Shown one piece after another: positions 6,833-15,688 of a DNA stretch of 41,076 nucleotides. How positions within the stretch are numbered: position 1 is the first letter of the stretch; every line of letters begins with the position of its first letter. Source of the DNA: an uncultured Ruminococcus sp. (GTDB lineage: Bacteria > Bacillota > Clostridia > Oscillospirales > Acutalibacteraceae); NCBI GenBank assembly GCA_902789345.1, contig CADANT010000011.1, forward strand, positions 1 through 41,076. The letters run 5' to 3'. The translations under genes and the position numbers were made by a program. The notes under the pieces were generated by a model that was not told the DNA's origin, searched no databases, and worked only from the letters and a program-made list of their open reading frames with translations.

Positions 6833-8305
6833 ATGGCAGAGGTTAAAAGCAAAATTAGGGCTATTAACGAAATGCTTACAGGAAAAGAAATTACCTGTAC
6901 AGAGCTTACACAGCAGTATCTGGACGCTATTGACAAGTCCAACGGCGACCTGAACGCTTATGTGAATGTAACGGCAGATACAGCCTTAAAGGCTGCAAAA
7001 GCCGTTGATGATAAAATTGCAAAGGGAGAAGAGCTTCCTTTGCTGGCAGGCGTTCCAATGACATTAAAGGATAATATATCCACAAACGGAATTGAAACAA
7101 CCTGCTGTTCAAAAATTCTTGAGGGCTATAAGCCTATTTATGACGCAACCGTTTGGAAGCTTTTGCAGCAGCAAAATGCGGTTTTGCTGGGTAAAACAAA
7201 TATGGACGAGTTTGCAATGGGTTCCTCCTGTGAAACCTCGGTTTTTGGCGGAGCTAAAAATCCCCACAGTCTTAACCATGTTGCCGGCGGTTCGTCAGGC
7301 GGCGTAGCATCGGCAGTAGGCGGTAACATTGCTGCTTATGGTTTGGGTTCAGACACAGGCGGTTCTATAAGACAGCCGGCAAGCTTTTGCGGTATAGTGG
7401 GCTTAAAGCCTACATACGGCAGTGTGTCAAGATACGGTCTTATTGCGTATGCTTCAAGCCTTGACCAAATAGGCCCTATTACCACAACAGTAGAGGATAC
7501 AGCCATTGTTTATGACGCTATTGCAAAGCTTGACCCAATGGATTCTACCTCACAGGGAAACAAGGGTGCAGGTGCCTGCGCCACACTTAAAAATGATATT
7601 AAGGGTATGAAAATAGGCATAGCAAAGGAATATCTTGAGGGTATTCGTGACGATGTAAAAGAGGCTATTTTAAATGCCTGCAATGTTTACCGCAGTATGG
7701 GTGCTGAAATTGTAGAGTTTGACCTGCCTGCGCTAAAGTATGCACTGCCTGTTTACTATATTCTTGCTTGTGCCGAGGCTTCTTCAAACCTTGGCAGATA
7801 CGACGGCATAAGATACGGCTACAAAACCCCAACATATAACGATGTGAACGATATGGTTTGTAAAACCAGAAGCGAGGGCTTTGGCAGCGAGGTTAAAAGA
7901 AGAATTATGCTTGGCACCTATGTTCTTAGTGCCGGATACTATGACGCTTACTATAAAAAGGCTCAAAACCTGCGTGGCACAATAGTAAAGGATTTTAAAA
8001 ATGCTTTTGAAAAGGTAGATGTAATTTTGGCTCCTACAGTGCCTATGACCGCCTTTGAGGTTGGCAAGGCTGTAAGCGACCCTATAGAAACCTACCTTAC
8101 AGATATTTGCACAGTACCTATTAACATTGCAGGCTTGCCGGCAGTGTCTGTACCGTGCGGCTTTAACGCTAAGGGTATGCCTATAGGTATGCAGCTTATC
8201 GGCAATACTTTTGCAGAGTCTACCATTTTGAATGCCGCTTGGCACTATGAAAACGCCACACATTCAACAATGTTTAAAAGTGCAGAAATGGGGGTTAAGC
8301 TATGA
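6833..8305 (+). CDS. gatA: Asp-tRNA(Asn)/Glu-tRNA(Gln) amidotransferase subunit A
   Basis: This amidase-signature subunit releases ammonia from glutamine and feeds it to GatB. The 490-residue protein shows the complete Ser-cisSer-Lys triad: Lys79 in MTLKDN, Ser154 in AGGSSGG and Ser178 in DTGGSIR. ATG 6833 is chosen over an in-frame TTG nine bases earlier because AGAAGGG is correctly placed for it. The stop overlaps the gatB start by 4 bases (ATGA), a sign of translational coupling. Confidence 0.96.
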   Translation: MAEVKSKIRAINEMLTGKEITCTELTQQYLDAIDKSNGDLNAYVNVTADTALKAAKAVDDKIAKGEELPLLAGVPMTLKDNISTNGIETTCCSKILEGYKPIYDATVWKLLQQQNAVLLGKTNMDEFAMGSSCETSVFGGAKNPHSLNHVAGGSSGGVASAVGGNIAAYGLGSDTGGSIRQPASFCGIVGLKPTYGSVSRYGLIAYASSLDQIGPITTTVEDTAIVYDAIAKLDPMDSTSQGNKGAGACATLKNDIKGMKIGIAKEYLEGIRDDVKEAILNACNVYRSMGAEIVEFDLPALKYALPVYYILACAEASSNLGRYDGIRYGYKTPTYNDVNDMVCKTRSEGFGSEVKRRIMLGTYVLSAGYYDAYYKKAQNLRGTIVKDFKNAFEKVDVILAPTVPMTAFEVGKAVSDPIETYLTDICTVPINIAGLPAVSVPCGFNAKGMPIGMQLIGNTFAESTILNAAWHYENATHSTMFKSAEMGVKL

Positions 8306-9714
8306 GATACGAGCTTGTTGCAGGACTTGAAACTCATGTGGAGCTAAGTACAAAAACTAAGATTTTCTGTGGCTGTACCACAGAATTTGGCGGAAGCCCT
8401 AATACACACTGCTGTCCGATATGTATAGGCTTGCCGGGCACCCTGCCAAAGCTGAACAAAGAGGTTGTTCGCTACGCTATAAGGGCCGGACTGGCTACAA
8501 ACTGCGAAATTTCAAGAATTTCAAAAATGGACAGAAAGAACTACTGCTATCCTGACTTGTCAAAGGCTTACCAAATTTCACAGTATGACAAGCCGCTGTG
8601 TAAAAACGGATATATAGAGCTTAGCAACGGCAGAAGAATAAGACTTAACCGTATTCACATTGAAGAGGACGCAGGTAAGCTTATTCACCAAAAGGGCGAT
8701 ACCTATGTTGACTATAACCGTGGCGGCGTGCCTCTTATTGAGATTGTTACCGAGCCTGATTTCCGCTCTGTAGACGAGGTAAGAGAGTATGTGGAAAAAC
8801 TGCAGCTTATTATGCGCTATATAGGTGTTTCTGACTGTAAAATGCAGGAAGGCTCTATGAGATGCGATGTTAATATTTCTGTTCGTCCTGAAGGTCAAAA
8901 GGAATTTGGCACCAGAACAGAAATTAAAAATATGAACTCAATAGCGTTTATGGCAAAGGCTATTGAATATGAGCAGGAAAGACAGATTGATATTATCGAA
9001 AGCGGCGGAAGCGTTCAGCAGGAAACACTGCGTTATGACGATGTAACAAATACAACATCAAGTATGCGCGGCAAAGAGGACGCTAACGACTACCGTTATT
9101 TCCGTGACCCTGACCTTGTTACAATAAATGTAACTGACCAAGAGGTAGAGGAGCTGGAAGCAACTATTCCTGAACTGCCTGACGAAAAGCTAGAGCGCTA
9201 TGTTGAAAAGCTGGGTATTCCTGAGGCAGACGCACAGCTGCTTGTAAAGTACAGAAGGGTTGCAGAGTATTTTGAAAAGGCAAGCGAGGGCACAGCAAAC
9301 CCACGGACAGCGGCAAACTTTATTATAGGACAAATTTTCAGAACTATTGAAAATGAGTCTGCAAAGGAAGAGTTTGACATACCTGTTTCGGCTGAAAGCC
9401 TAAGAGAGCTTATTAAACTGCTTGACAGCAAGAAAATAAGAATGAACCTTGCAAAGTCCACTCTTGATAAAATGCTTGAAACAGGCAAAAAGGTTTCAGA
9501 TCTTATTTCCGAAAAGGATATGGGCGGACTGGACGAAGAGGCAACCAAAAAGCTTTGTCAAGAGGCAGTAGATGCTAACCCTAATGCTGTTGCCGACTAT
9601 AAGGGCGGCAAAGAAAAGGCTATAAAGGCTATAGTGGGCTATGTAATGAAAAATAGCCGTGGCAAGGCAGACGCTATGAAAGCAGAGGAAATAATTAAGC
9701 AGATTATTCAGTAA
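8302..9714 (+). CDS. gatB: Asp-tRNA(Asn)/Glu-tRNA(Gln) amidotransferase subunit B
   Basis: GatB binds the misacylated tRNA, activates the side-chain carboxylate with ATP and transfers ammonia, giving Asn-tRNA(Asn) or Gln-tRNA(Gln). The 470-residue protein begins with the family signature (YELVAGLETHVEL). It has the cysteine-containing metal-site region (FCGCTTEFG and CCPICIGLPGTLP) and the DYNRGGVPLIEIVTEPD cradle motif. It ends with the helical and YqeY-like tail that contacts tRNA. It overlaps gatA by 4 bases and lies 54 nt before the Gln/Asn-rich membrane protein gene, with no terminator seen between. Confidence 0.96.
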   Translation: MRYELVAGLETHVELSTKTKIFCGCTTEFGGSPNTHCCPICIGLPGTLPKLNKEVVRYAIRAGLATNCEISRISKMDRKNYCYPDLSKAYQISQYDKPLCKNGYIELSNGRRIRLNRIHIEEDAGKLIHQKGDTYVDYNRGGVPLIEIVTEPDFRSVDEVREYVEKLQLIMRYIGVSDCKMQEGSMRCDVNISVRPEGQKEFGTRTEIKNMNSIAFMAKAIEYEQERQIDIIESGGSVQQETLRYDDVTNTTSSMRGKEDANDYRYFRDPDLVTINVTDQEVEELEATIPELPDEKLERYVEKLGIPEADAQLLVKYRRVAEYFEKASEGTANPRTAANFIIGQIFRTIENESAKEEFDIPVSAESLRELIKLLDSKKIRMNLAKSTLDKMLETGKKVSDLISEKDMGGLDEEATKKLCQEAVDANPNAVADYKGGKEKAIKAIVGYVMKNSRGKADAMKAEEIIKQIIQ

Positions 9715-9768
9715 TTTGCTTAATTTATGGCTATATATTGCACTTATATTTATTGGAGGAGAAATTAT

Positions 9769-10566
9769 ATGAACAACCAGCAGAACAACCAGTATCAGCA
9801 GCCAAACGGCCAGCAGAACTACAACCAGTACCAGCAGCCGAACGGTCAGCAAAACTACAACCAGTATCAGCAGCCAAACGGCCAGCAGAACTACAACCAG
9901 TACCAACAGCCAAACGGCAACAATGGCGGCGGATTTATAGATCAGATAAAGAATTTTATTCTTAACACACCAAAGTGTAAAGATCAGATCAGCCCACAAG
10001 ATATTGCCGACAACAAGACACTTTCTATTTTTGCATATTTTGGTTTGTTGTTCCTTATTCCTTGGCTGGCTTGTAAAAATTCCAGATTCGCACGCTTCCA
10101 TGCTAACCAGGGTTTGCTTTACTTCCTGTTTGCCATTGCAGCTTCTATTGCTGTCAGTATTGTAACTTTCATCTTTGGCTTTATACCTATTCTTGGTGTA
10201 ATAGTAAATGTAATAATGTGGCTGGTATATTATGTAGCATCAATAGGTTATCTTGTACTTGGTATTTACAATGTTGTAAAGGGCAGAGCAAACGAGCTCC
10301 CTATTATAGGTAAATTCAGAATTATTAAAACAGTAGAATTTGCTCCTAATATGAACAACGGCGTTAATAATATGAATAACATGAACAATATGAATAACGG
10401 TGGCCCTGTTAACAATGTTCAGAACAATATGAATAACGGCTACAACAATATGAATAACGGTTCTCCTGTTAACAATGCTCAGAACAATATGAACAATGAG
10501 TACAACAATATGAATAACGGCGTTCAGAATAACAACAATATCAATAACAACGGTACAATGCAGTAA
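9769..10566 (+). CDS. DUF4870-like membrane protein with Gln- and Asn-rich tails
   Basis: The 265-residue protein has three parts. Residues 1-50 are Gln/Asn/Tyr/Pro/Gly repeats with a 12-residue period (YQQPNGQQNYNQ). Residues about 80-190 are a multi-pass membrane domain with the DUF4870-like signature FARFHANQGLLYFL and a closing VVKGRANELPIIGKFRI. Residues about 200-265 are Asn/Met/Gly-rich (NNMNNG-type) repeats. ATG 9769 is chosen because GGAGGAG precedes it; an in-frame start at 9727 lacks a site. It is on the same strand 54 nt after gatB and is followed by a strong terminator, so it is probably the last gene of the aspS-gatCAB transcript. Function is unknown. Confidence 0.82.
   Translation: MNNQQNNQYQQPNGQQNYNQYQQPNGQQNYNQYQQPNGQQNYNQYQQPNGNNGGGFIDQIKNFILNTPKCKDQISPQDIADNKTLSIFAYFGLLFLIPWLACKNSRFARFHANQGLLYFLFAIAASIAVSIVTFIFGFIPILGVIVNVIMWLVYYVASIGYLVLGIYNVVKGRANELPIIGKFRIIKTVEFAPNMNNGVNNMNNMNNMNNGGPVNNVQNNMNNGYNNMNNGSPVNNAQNNMNNEYNNMNNGVQNNNNINNNGTMQ
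9793..9918 (+). repeat. 36-bp coding tandem repeat (3.5 copies)
   Basis: Units at 9793-9828, 9829-9864 and 9865-9900, plus a partial unit at 9901-9918, encode YQQPNGQQNYNQ. Differences between copies are synonymous (TAT/TAC, CCA/CCG, GGC/GGT, CAG/CAA), so the peptide is conserved while the DNA has drifted. Confidence 0.9.
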
Positions 10567-10585
10567 GCTTTGCGTAGTACATACC

Positions 10586-10619
10586 GAGGATACCCTCTTT
10601 TGGGGTGTCCTCTTTTTTT
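10586..10619 (+). terminator. Intrinsic terminator of the gatCAB operon
   Basis: A 10-bp stem with one G-U pair (10586-10595 with 10603-10612) and a 7-nt loop is followed by seven T (10613-10619). It lies 20 nt after the stop of the Gln/Asn-rich membrane protein. Confidence 0.93.
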
Positions 10620-10947
10620 GCCTTTTGCAAAAATACCTTATAAAATCCTAAATAAAGACAGCCCTGCAAAGGGTATTGCCAGCCTGTTTGAAAACTGCCT
10701 AAAGGGCTATAGAAAAGAAATTAAAATTTTTGCTTTTATTTTTTTATAATATAGATTATAATATAGTTTGATATTTATTTTAAAATGGAGTATTATGGCT
10801 AATGATAAGTGTAAAATAGGGAATTAAGGCAATTTATGGGCAATAGAAACTGTGGCAGTGTATTAAAAATTTAATTAAATAAATTATTGCCGTTTAAATG
10901 CAAATACTTTGTTTTAGGTTGATTTAGTGTATAAGGAGGGAAAGCAG
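10620..10947. other. Intergenic region before radC
   Basis: About 330 AT-rich bases hold no convincing gene. Several TATAAT-like sequences occur around 10744-10765, but none has a well-spaced -35. The ribosome-binding site of radC (AAGGAGGG) is at its right edge. AGCCCT and AGGGCT about 43 nt apart (near 10660-10710) could pair, but I assign no function. Confidence 0.5.
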
Positions 10948-11634
10948 TTGAACGATAATCCGCACAGCGGCCACAGAAACAGGCTAAGGAAAAAATTTAT
11001 TGATAACGGACTTGACGGTATGGAAAACCACGAAGCTCTTGAGCTTATGCTGTACTATGCCATTCCCCGAAAGGATACTAATCCTGTTGCACATATGCTG
11101 ATTGACAGCTTCGGCTCTATATCAGCCGTGTTTGACGCACCTATTGACAAGCTGAAAGAAGTGGGGTTAAGCGAAAACTGTGCAATATATATTAAGCTTA
11201 TTCCTGAAATTTGCCGTATGTATATGGAGGATAAACACAATAATAAGGATAAAATAATTGATATAGATAATATTGGTGAGAGGATAAAGAACAAGTTTGT
11301 AGGCAGAGAGTACGAGGCGGTTGTGCTGTTGCTGCTTGACAGCAAGTACAAAGAGGTTTTTTGCGGAGTAGTAAGCAAAGGCTCTGTTTCGGCCTGTGAG
11401 GTTTATGTGCGTAAAATTATAGAAATGGCAGTGCTGTATAATGCAAAATTTGCCGTTTTGTCACACAACCACCCAAGCGGTCTTGCATTGCCCTCTAATG
11501 ACGACATTAAAACCACAGAAAAGGTGTATAGGGCACTGCGGCTTATAGATGTTGTGCTGATTGACCATATTATCGTTGCTGATGATGATTATGTTTCCTT
11601 AAAGGATTCGGGATTTATGGACGAAATGTATTAA
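10948..11634 (+). CDS. radC: RadC family JAB-domain protein
   Basis: The 228-residue protein has a helix-hairpin-helix-like N-terminal part (about 10-90) and a C-terminal JAB/MPN domain. The metal-binding pattern is SHNHPSG followed by SNDD: His173, His175 and Asp185/186. RadC proteins are widespread; a DNA-repair role was proposed historically but is not firmly established. The start is taken as TTG 10948, because AAGGAGGG lies 7 nt before it. The GTG at 10927 would put that ribosome-binding site inside the gene. It is followed after 18 nt by uvrB. Confidence 0.9.
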   Translation: MNDNPHSGHRNRLRKKFIDNGLDGMENHEALELMLYYAIPRKDTNPVAHMLIDSFGSISAVFDAPIDKLKEVGLSENCAIYIKLIPEICRMYMEDKHNNKDKIIDIDNIGERIKNKFVGREYEAVVLLLLDSKYKEVFCGVVSKGSVSACEVYVRKIIEMAVLYNAKFAVLSHNHPSGLALPSNDDIKTTEKVYRALRLIDVVLIDHIIVADDDYVSLKDSGFMDEMY

Positions 11635-11652
11635 TTAATATTGGTGGTTATA

Positions 11653-13617
11653 ATGAATTTTAAATTACATTCACAATACAAGCCTACAGGCGACCAGCCA
11701 CAGGCAATAGATGAAATATGCAAGTCAATAGAAGCCGGCAACAAGGAGCAAACCCTGCTTGGTGTAACAGGCTCGGGTAAAACCTTTACTATGGCCAATA
11801 TAATAGCCAGGGAAAACAGACCTACGCTTGTGCTTGCCCACAACAAAACATTGGCGGCACAGCTGTGCAGTGAGTTTAAGGAGTTTTTCCCGGAAAATGC
11901 TGTAGAATATTTTGTATCTTATTACGATTACTACCAGCCGGAGGCCTATGTTGCACAAACCGACACATATATTGAAAAGGACAGCTCTATAAATGATGAA
12001 ATAGACAAGCTTCGGCACAGTGCAACCCTTGCACTGTCGGAACGGCGAGATGTTATAATTGTTGCCAGTGTATCCTGTATATACAGCTTGGGTAACCCTA
12101 TTGATTACCGCAATATGGTTATCTCTTTAAGACCGGGTATGGAAAAGTCCCGTGACGATTTACTGCGTAAGCTTGTAGAATTGCAGTATGAGCGAAACGA
12201 TGTGAATTTTGTTCGTAATAAATTCAGAGTGCGTGGTGATGTTGTAGAGATTTACCCGGCAAACAGCGAGGGTAAAATAATCAGAGTAGAATATTTTGGC
12301 GATGAAATAGACAGAATAACCGAGATAAACGCTCTTACAGGCGAGCTTTACGGCGAGCTTAAGCACGCCGCTATATATCCGGCGTCACATTACATTGTTC
12401 CAAAGGATAAAATGTTTAAGGCTATAAAGGAGCTAGAGGCAGAGCTTGAGGAAAGAATAAAATTTTTTGAGGATAAAGGCAAGCTCCTTGAAGCACAGCG
12501 TATAGAACAGCGTACCCGCTATGATATTGAAATGCTGCAGGAAATCGGATTTTGTACCGGTATTGAAAATTACTCAAGGGTTTTGTCCGGCAGAGCGCCT
12601 GGCTCTTCGCCTTACACACTGCTTGACTATTTTCCAAAGGATTTTCTGTTGTTTGTGGACGAATCACATGTAACACTGCCACAGGTTAGGGGTATGTTTG
12701 CAGGCGATAGGGCAAGAAAAGAAAACCTTATTGAATACGGCTTCAGACTTCCGTCTGCACTGGATAACAGACCGCTGAACTTTGATGAATTTTACGAAAG
12801 AATAAACCAGGCTGTGTTTGTCAGTGCTACTCCCGGCGACCTTGAACTTGAAAAGTCGGCTGTTGTGGCAGAGCAGGTTATACGCCCTACAGGACTGCTT
12901 GACCCTGAAATTTCTGTAAGACCTATAGACGGTCAAATGGACGATTTGGTGTCAGAAATAAATGTTCGTGTAGCTAAAAAAGAGCGTGTGCTTGTAACAA
13001 CTCTTACCAAGAAAATGGCAGAAGACCTAACTACCTACTTTGAAACAATGGGTATTAAGGTGCGCTATATGCACAGCGATGTTGACACCGTAGAGCGTAT
13101 GAAAATTATTCGTGACCTGCGTTTAGGGGAGTTTGATGTGCTTGTGGGAATCAACCTTTTGCGTGAGGGACTTGATATACCGGAGGTTTCGTTGGTTGCA
13201 ATTTTAGACGCCGACAAGGCAGGCTTTTTAAGAAGCGAGCGGTCACTGATACAAACTATAGGCAGAGCCGCCCGTAATGCAGAGGGAACGGTTATAATGT
13301 ACGCCGACTCTGTAACGCCGCAGATGGAATACGCTATTAGGGAAACAGAGCGTAGGCGTTCTATACAAAACAGCTACAACCAAGAAAACGGAATTGTTCC
13401 AAAAACCATTACGAAAAAGGTTGCGGATATACTGGAGATTTCTTCTCATAATGATAAAGAGGTTTACGATAAAAAGGGCAAACGCCTAACAAAGGAAGAA
13501 AAACAGAAATTAATAGAATCACTAACAAAAGAAATGAAAGCTGCCGCCAAGCTGTTGGAGTTTGAGCATGCGGCCTATTTGCGTGATAAAATAAATAAAC
13601 TAAAAGGAAAGAAATAG
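11653..13617 (+). CDS. uvrB: Excinuclease ABC subunit B (UvrB)
   Basis: UvrB is the damage-verifying helicase of nucleotide excision repair. It receives DNA from UvrA and recruits UvrC. The 654-residue protein has the usual length. It shows Walker A GVTGSGKT (37-44), the beta-hairpin region rich in Tyr ([11 protein letters not shown]), the DEAD-like box DESH, helicase motifs V and VI ([19 protein letters not shown]), and a C-terminal UVR motif that contacts UvrC. ATG 11653 is chosen over TTG 11641; a weak GGTGG precedes it. uvrA and uvrC are not in the window. Confidence 0.97.
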   Translation: MNFKLHSQYKPTGDQPQAIDEICKSIEAGNKEQTLLGVTGSGKTFTMANIIARENRPTLVLAHNKTLAAQLCSEFKEFFPENAVEYFVSYYDYYQPEAYVAQTDTYIEKDSSINDEIDKLRHSATLALSERRDVIIVASVSCIYSLGNPIDYRNMVISLRPGMEKSRDDLLRKLVELQYERNDVNFVRNKFRVRGDVVEIYPANSEGKIIRVEYFGDEIDRITEINALTGELYGELKHAAIYPASHYIVPKDKMFKAIKELEAELEERIKFFEDKGKLLEAQRIEQRTRYDIEMLQEIGFCTGIENYSRVLSGRAPGSSPYTLLDYFPKDFLLFVDESHVTLPQVRGMFAGDRARKENLIEYGFRLPSALDNRPLNFDEFYERINQAVFVSATPGDLELEKSAVVAEQVIRPTGLLDPEISVRPIDGQMDDLVSEINVRVAKKERVLVTTLTKKMAEDLTTYFETMGIKVRYMHSDVDTVERMKIIRDLRLGEFDVLVGINLLREGLDIPEVSLVAILDADKAGFLRSERSLIQTIGRAARNAEGTVIMYADSVTPQMEYAIRETERRRSIQNSYNQENGIVPKTITKKVADILEISSHNDKEVYDKKGKRLTKEEKQKLIESLTKEMKAAAKLLEFEHAAYLRDKINKLKGKK

Positions 13618-13625
13618 GTGAAACA

Positions 13626-15614
13626 ATGGCAAAGAAAAAAACAACTCAGGAGTATGGCAATGACAGCATTACTATACTAAAGGGTGCAGACCGAGTTAGA
13701 AAAAGACCGGCTGTTATTTTTGGCTCTGACAGTATAGAGGGCTGTCAGCACTCTATTTTTGAAATTTTGTCAAATTCAATAGACGAAGCACGAGAGGGCT
13801 ACGGCAGTGAAATTGTTGTAACCCGGTACGAGGATAATTCTGTGGAAATAGAGGACCACGGCAGAGGAATTCCCGTTGACTACAACGAAAACGAAGGCAG
13901 ATACAACTGGGACTTAACCTTTTGCGAGCTGTATGCCGGTGGTAAGTATAATAATTCCGAGGGCGAAAACTACGAGTATTCACTTGGCTTAAACGGACTG
14001 GGACTTTGTGCCACACAGTATGCCTCACAGTGGATGGACGCGGAAATTAAGCGTGACGGCTTTAAGTACACTCTGCATTTTGAAAAGGGCGAAAACATAG
14101 GCGGACTTAAAAAAGAGCCTTACAAAAAGAAAGACACAGGCACAAAAATCCGCTGGAGGCCCGACCTTGATGTTTTTACAGACATAAATGTTTCGGCAGA
14201 ATATTTTGTTGAAATGATAAAAAGACAGGCTATTGTAAACGCAGGAGTAACCTTTATATTCCGCAACCAAAACGGCAAGGAGTTTGAAGAACAGCGTTTT
14301 AACTATGTAAACGGTATTACCGACCATGTACAGGAAATAGTGGGCGAAGACGGACTTACTGCAGTGCAAAGCTGGAGCGCCGAAAAAATGGCAAGAGATC
14401 GTCAGGACAAGCCGGAGTACAAAACAAAAATAAACATAGCCTTTGCTTTTTCAAACCGTGTGTCGCTTACGGAATACTACCATAACTCCAGCTGGCTGGA
14501 ATACGGCGGTGCTCCCGACAAGGCCGTAAGAAACGCCTTTAAGTACAACATAAACCAGTATTTAAAAACAAATAACAAGTATAATAAAAACGAAAGCCAA
14601 ATAAAAGACGAAGACGTGCTTGACTGTCTTGTTGTAGTGGTTTCTTCATTTTCAAGCGTTACTTCTTACGAAAACCAAACCAAAAAAGCTATTAACAACA
14701 AGGGTATTCAGGAGGCTATGGTGGATATGTTCCGCCACAATCTTGAAATATACTTTATAGAAAATCCTCTTGACGCCGAAAAAATAGCAAACCAGGTGCT
14801 TATTAATAAGCGAAGCCGTGAAAATGCCGAAAAAACCAGGGCAAACCTAAAGAAAAAGCTTACCAGTACAATGGATATGACCAACCGTGTAGCTAAGTTT
14901 GTAGACTGCAGAAGCAAAGACAACAGCGAAAGGGAAATATTCATAGTAGAGGGTGACTCGGCGCTTGGCGCCTGTAAGCAGGCACGAAACCCGGACTTTC
15001 AGGCTATTATGCCTATTAGGGGTAAAATACTTAACTGCCTAAAGGCGGACTATAACAAAATATTTAAAAGCGAAATTATTACAGACTTAATGAAGGTTTT
15101 GGGCTGTGGCGTACAGGTAAGCTCAAAGGCAAACAAGGACCTTGCTAATTTTGATATAAATTTACTTAGATGGAACAAGGTTATTATTTGTACCGATGCC
15201 GATGTGGACGGCTTCCAAATTCGCACGCTTTTGCTTACAATGATTTACCGCCTAACTCCGGACCTTATTGAGGCAGGAAAGGTGTTTATTGCAGAATCTC
15301 CTCTTTATGAAATTACCACAAAGAAGAATGTTTATTTTGCATACACCGAAAAGGAAAAGGAAAAATTTATAAATGAAATAGGCAGCGAAAAGTTTACTAT
15401 TCAGCGTTCAAAAGGACTTGGTGAAAACGAGCCGGATATGATGAACCTTACCACTATGAACCCGGCTACACGCCGGCTTATAGAGGTTCTGCCTGATGAC
15501 GCAGAGCGTACATCTCAAATGTTTGACATTCTGCTGGGTGACAATCTGTCCGGCAGAAAGCAGTATATTGTTGACCACGGCGCAGAGTATACCGATTCCC
15601 TTGACCTTTCGTAA
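13626..15614 (+). CDS. parE: Type IIA topoisomerase ATPase/TOPRIM subunit (ParE-like), divergent
   Basis: The 662-residue subunit binds ATP and carries the TOPRIM metal site used in strand passage. The GHKL ATPase shows EILSN (catalytic Glu46, metal-binding Asn50) and EDHGRGIP. The segment that is usually GGLHGVG reads LGLNGLG. TOPRIM shows EGDSALG, PIRGKILN and DADVDG. These departures from GyrB consensus mark a divergent ParE-type branch. It lies 8 nt after uvrB and 74 nt before its partner gene. Confidence 0.85.
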   Translation: MAKKKTTQEYGNDSITILKGADRVRKRPAVIFGSDSIEGCQHSIFEILSNSIDEAREGYGSEIVVTRYEDNSVEIEDHGRGIPVDYNENEGRYNWDLTFCELYAGGKYNNSEGENYEYSLGLNGLGLCATQYASQWMDAEIKRDGFKYTLHFEKGENIGGLKKEPYKKKDTGTKIRWRPDLDVFTDINVSAEYFVEMIKRQAIVNAGVTFIFRNQNGKEFEEQRFNYVNGITDHVQEIVGEDGLTAVQSWSAEKMARDRQDKPEYKTKINIAFAFSNRVSLTEYYHNSSWLEYGGAPDKAVRNAFKYNINQYLKTNNKYNKNESQIKDEDVLDCLVVVVSSFSSVTSYENQTKKAINNKGIQEAMVDMFRHNLEIYFIENPLDAEKIANQVLINKRSRENAEKTRANLKKKLTSTMDMTNRVAKFVDCRSKDNSEREIFIVEGDSALGACKQARNPDFQAIMPIRGKILNCLKADYNKIFKSEIITDLMKVLGCGVQVSSKANKDLANFDINLLRWNKVIICTDADVDGFQIRTLLLTMIYRLTPDLIEAGKVFIAESPLYEITTKKNVYFAYTEKEKEKFINEIGSEKFTIQRSKGLGENEPDMMNLTTMNPATRRLIEVLPDDAERTSQMFDILLGDNLSGRKQYIVDHGAEYTDSLDLS

Positions 15615-15688
15615 TGGGCAAGGGTTAAGCCTAAAAAGTATAAAACAGATAGTATAAATTTTAATGTATTTGAAAGGCGGTGTTTATT

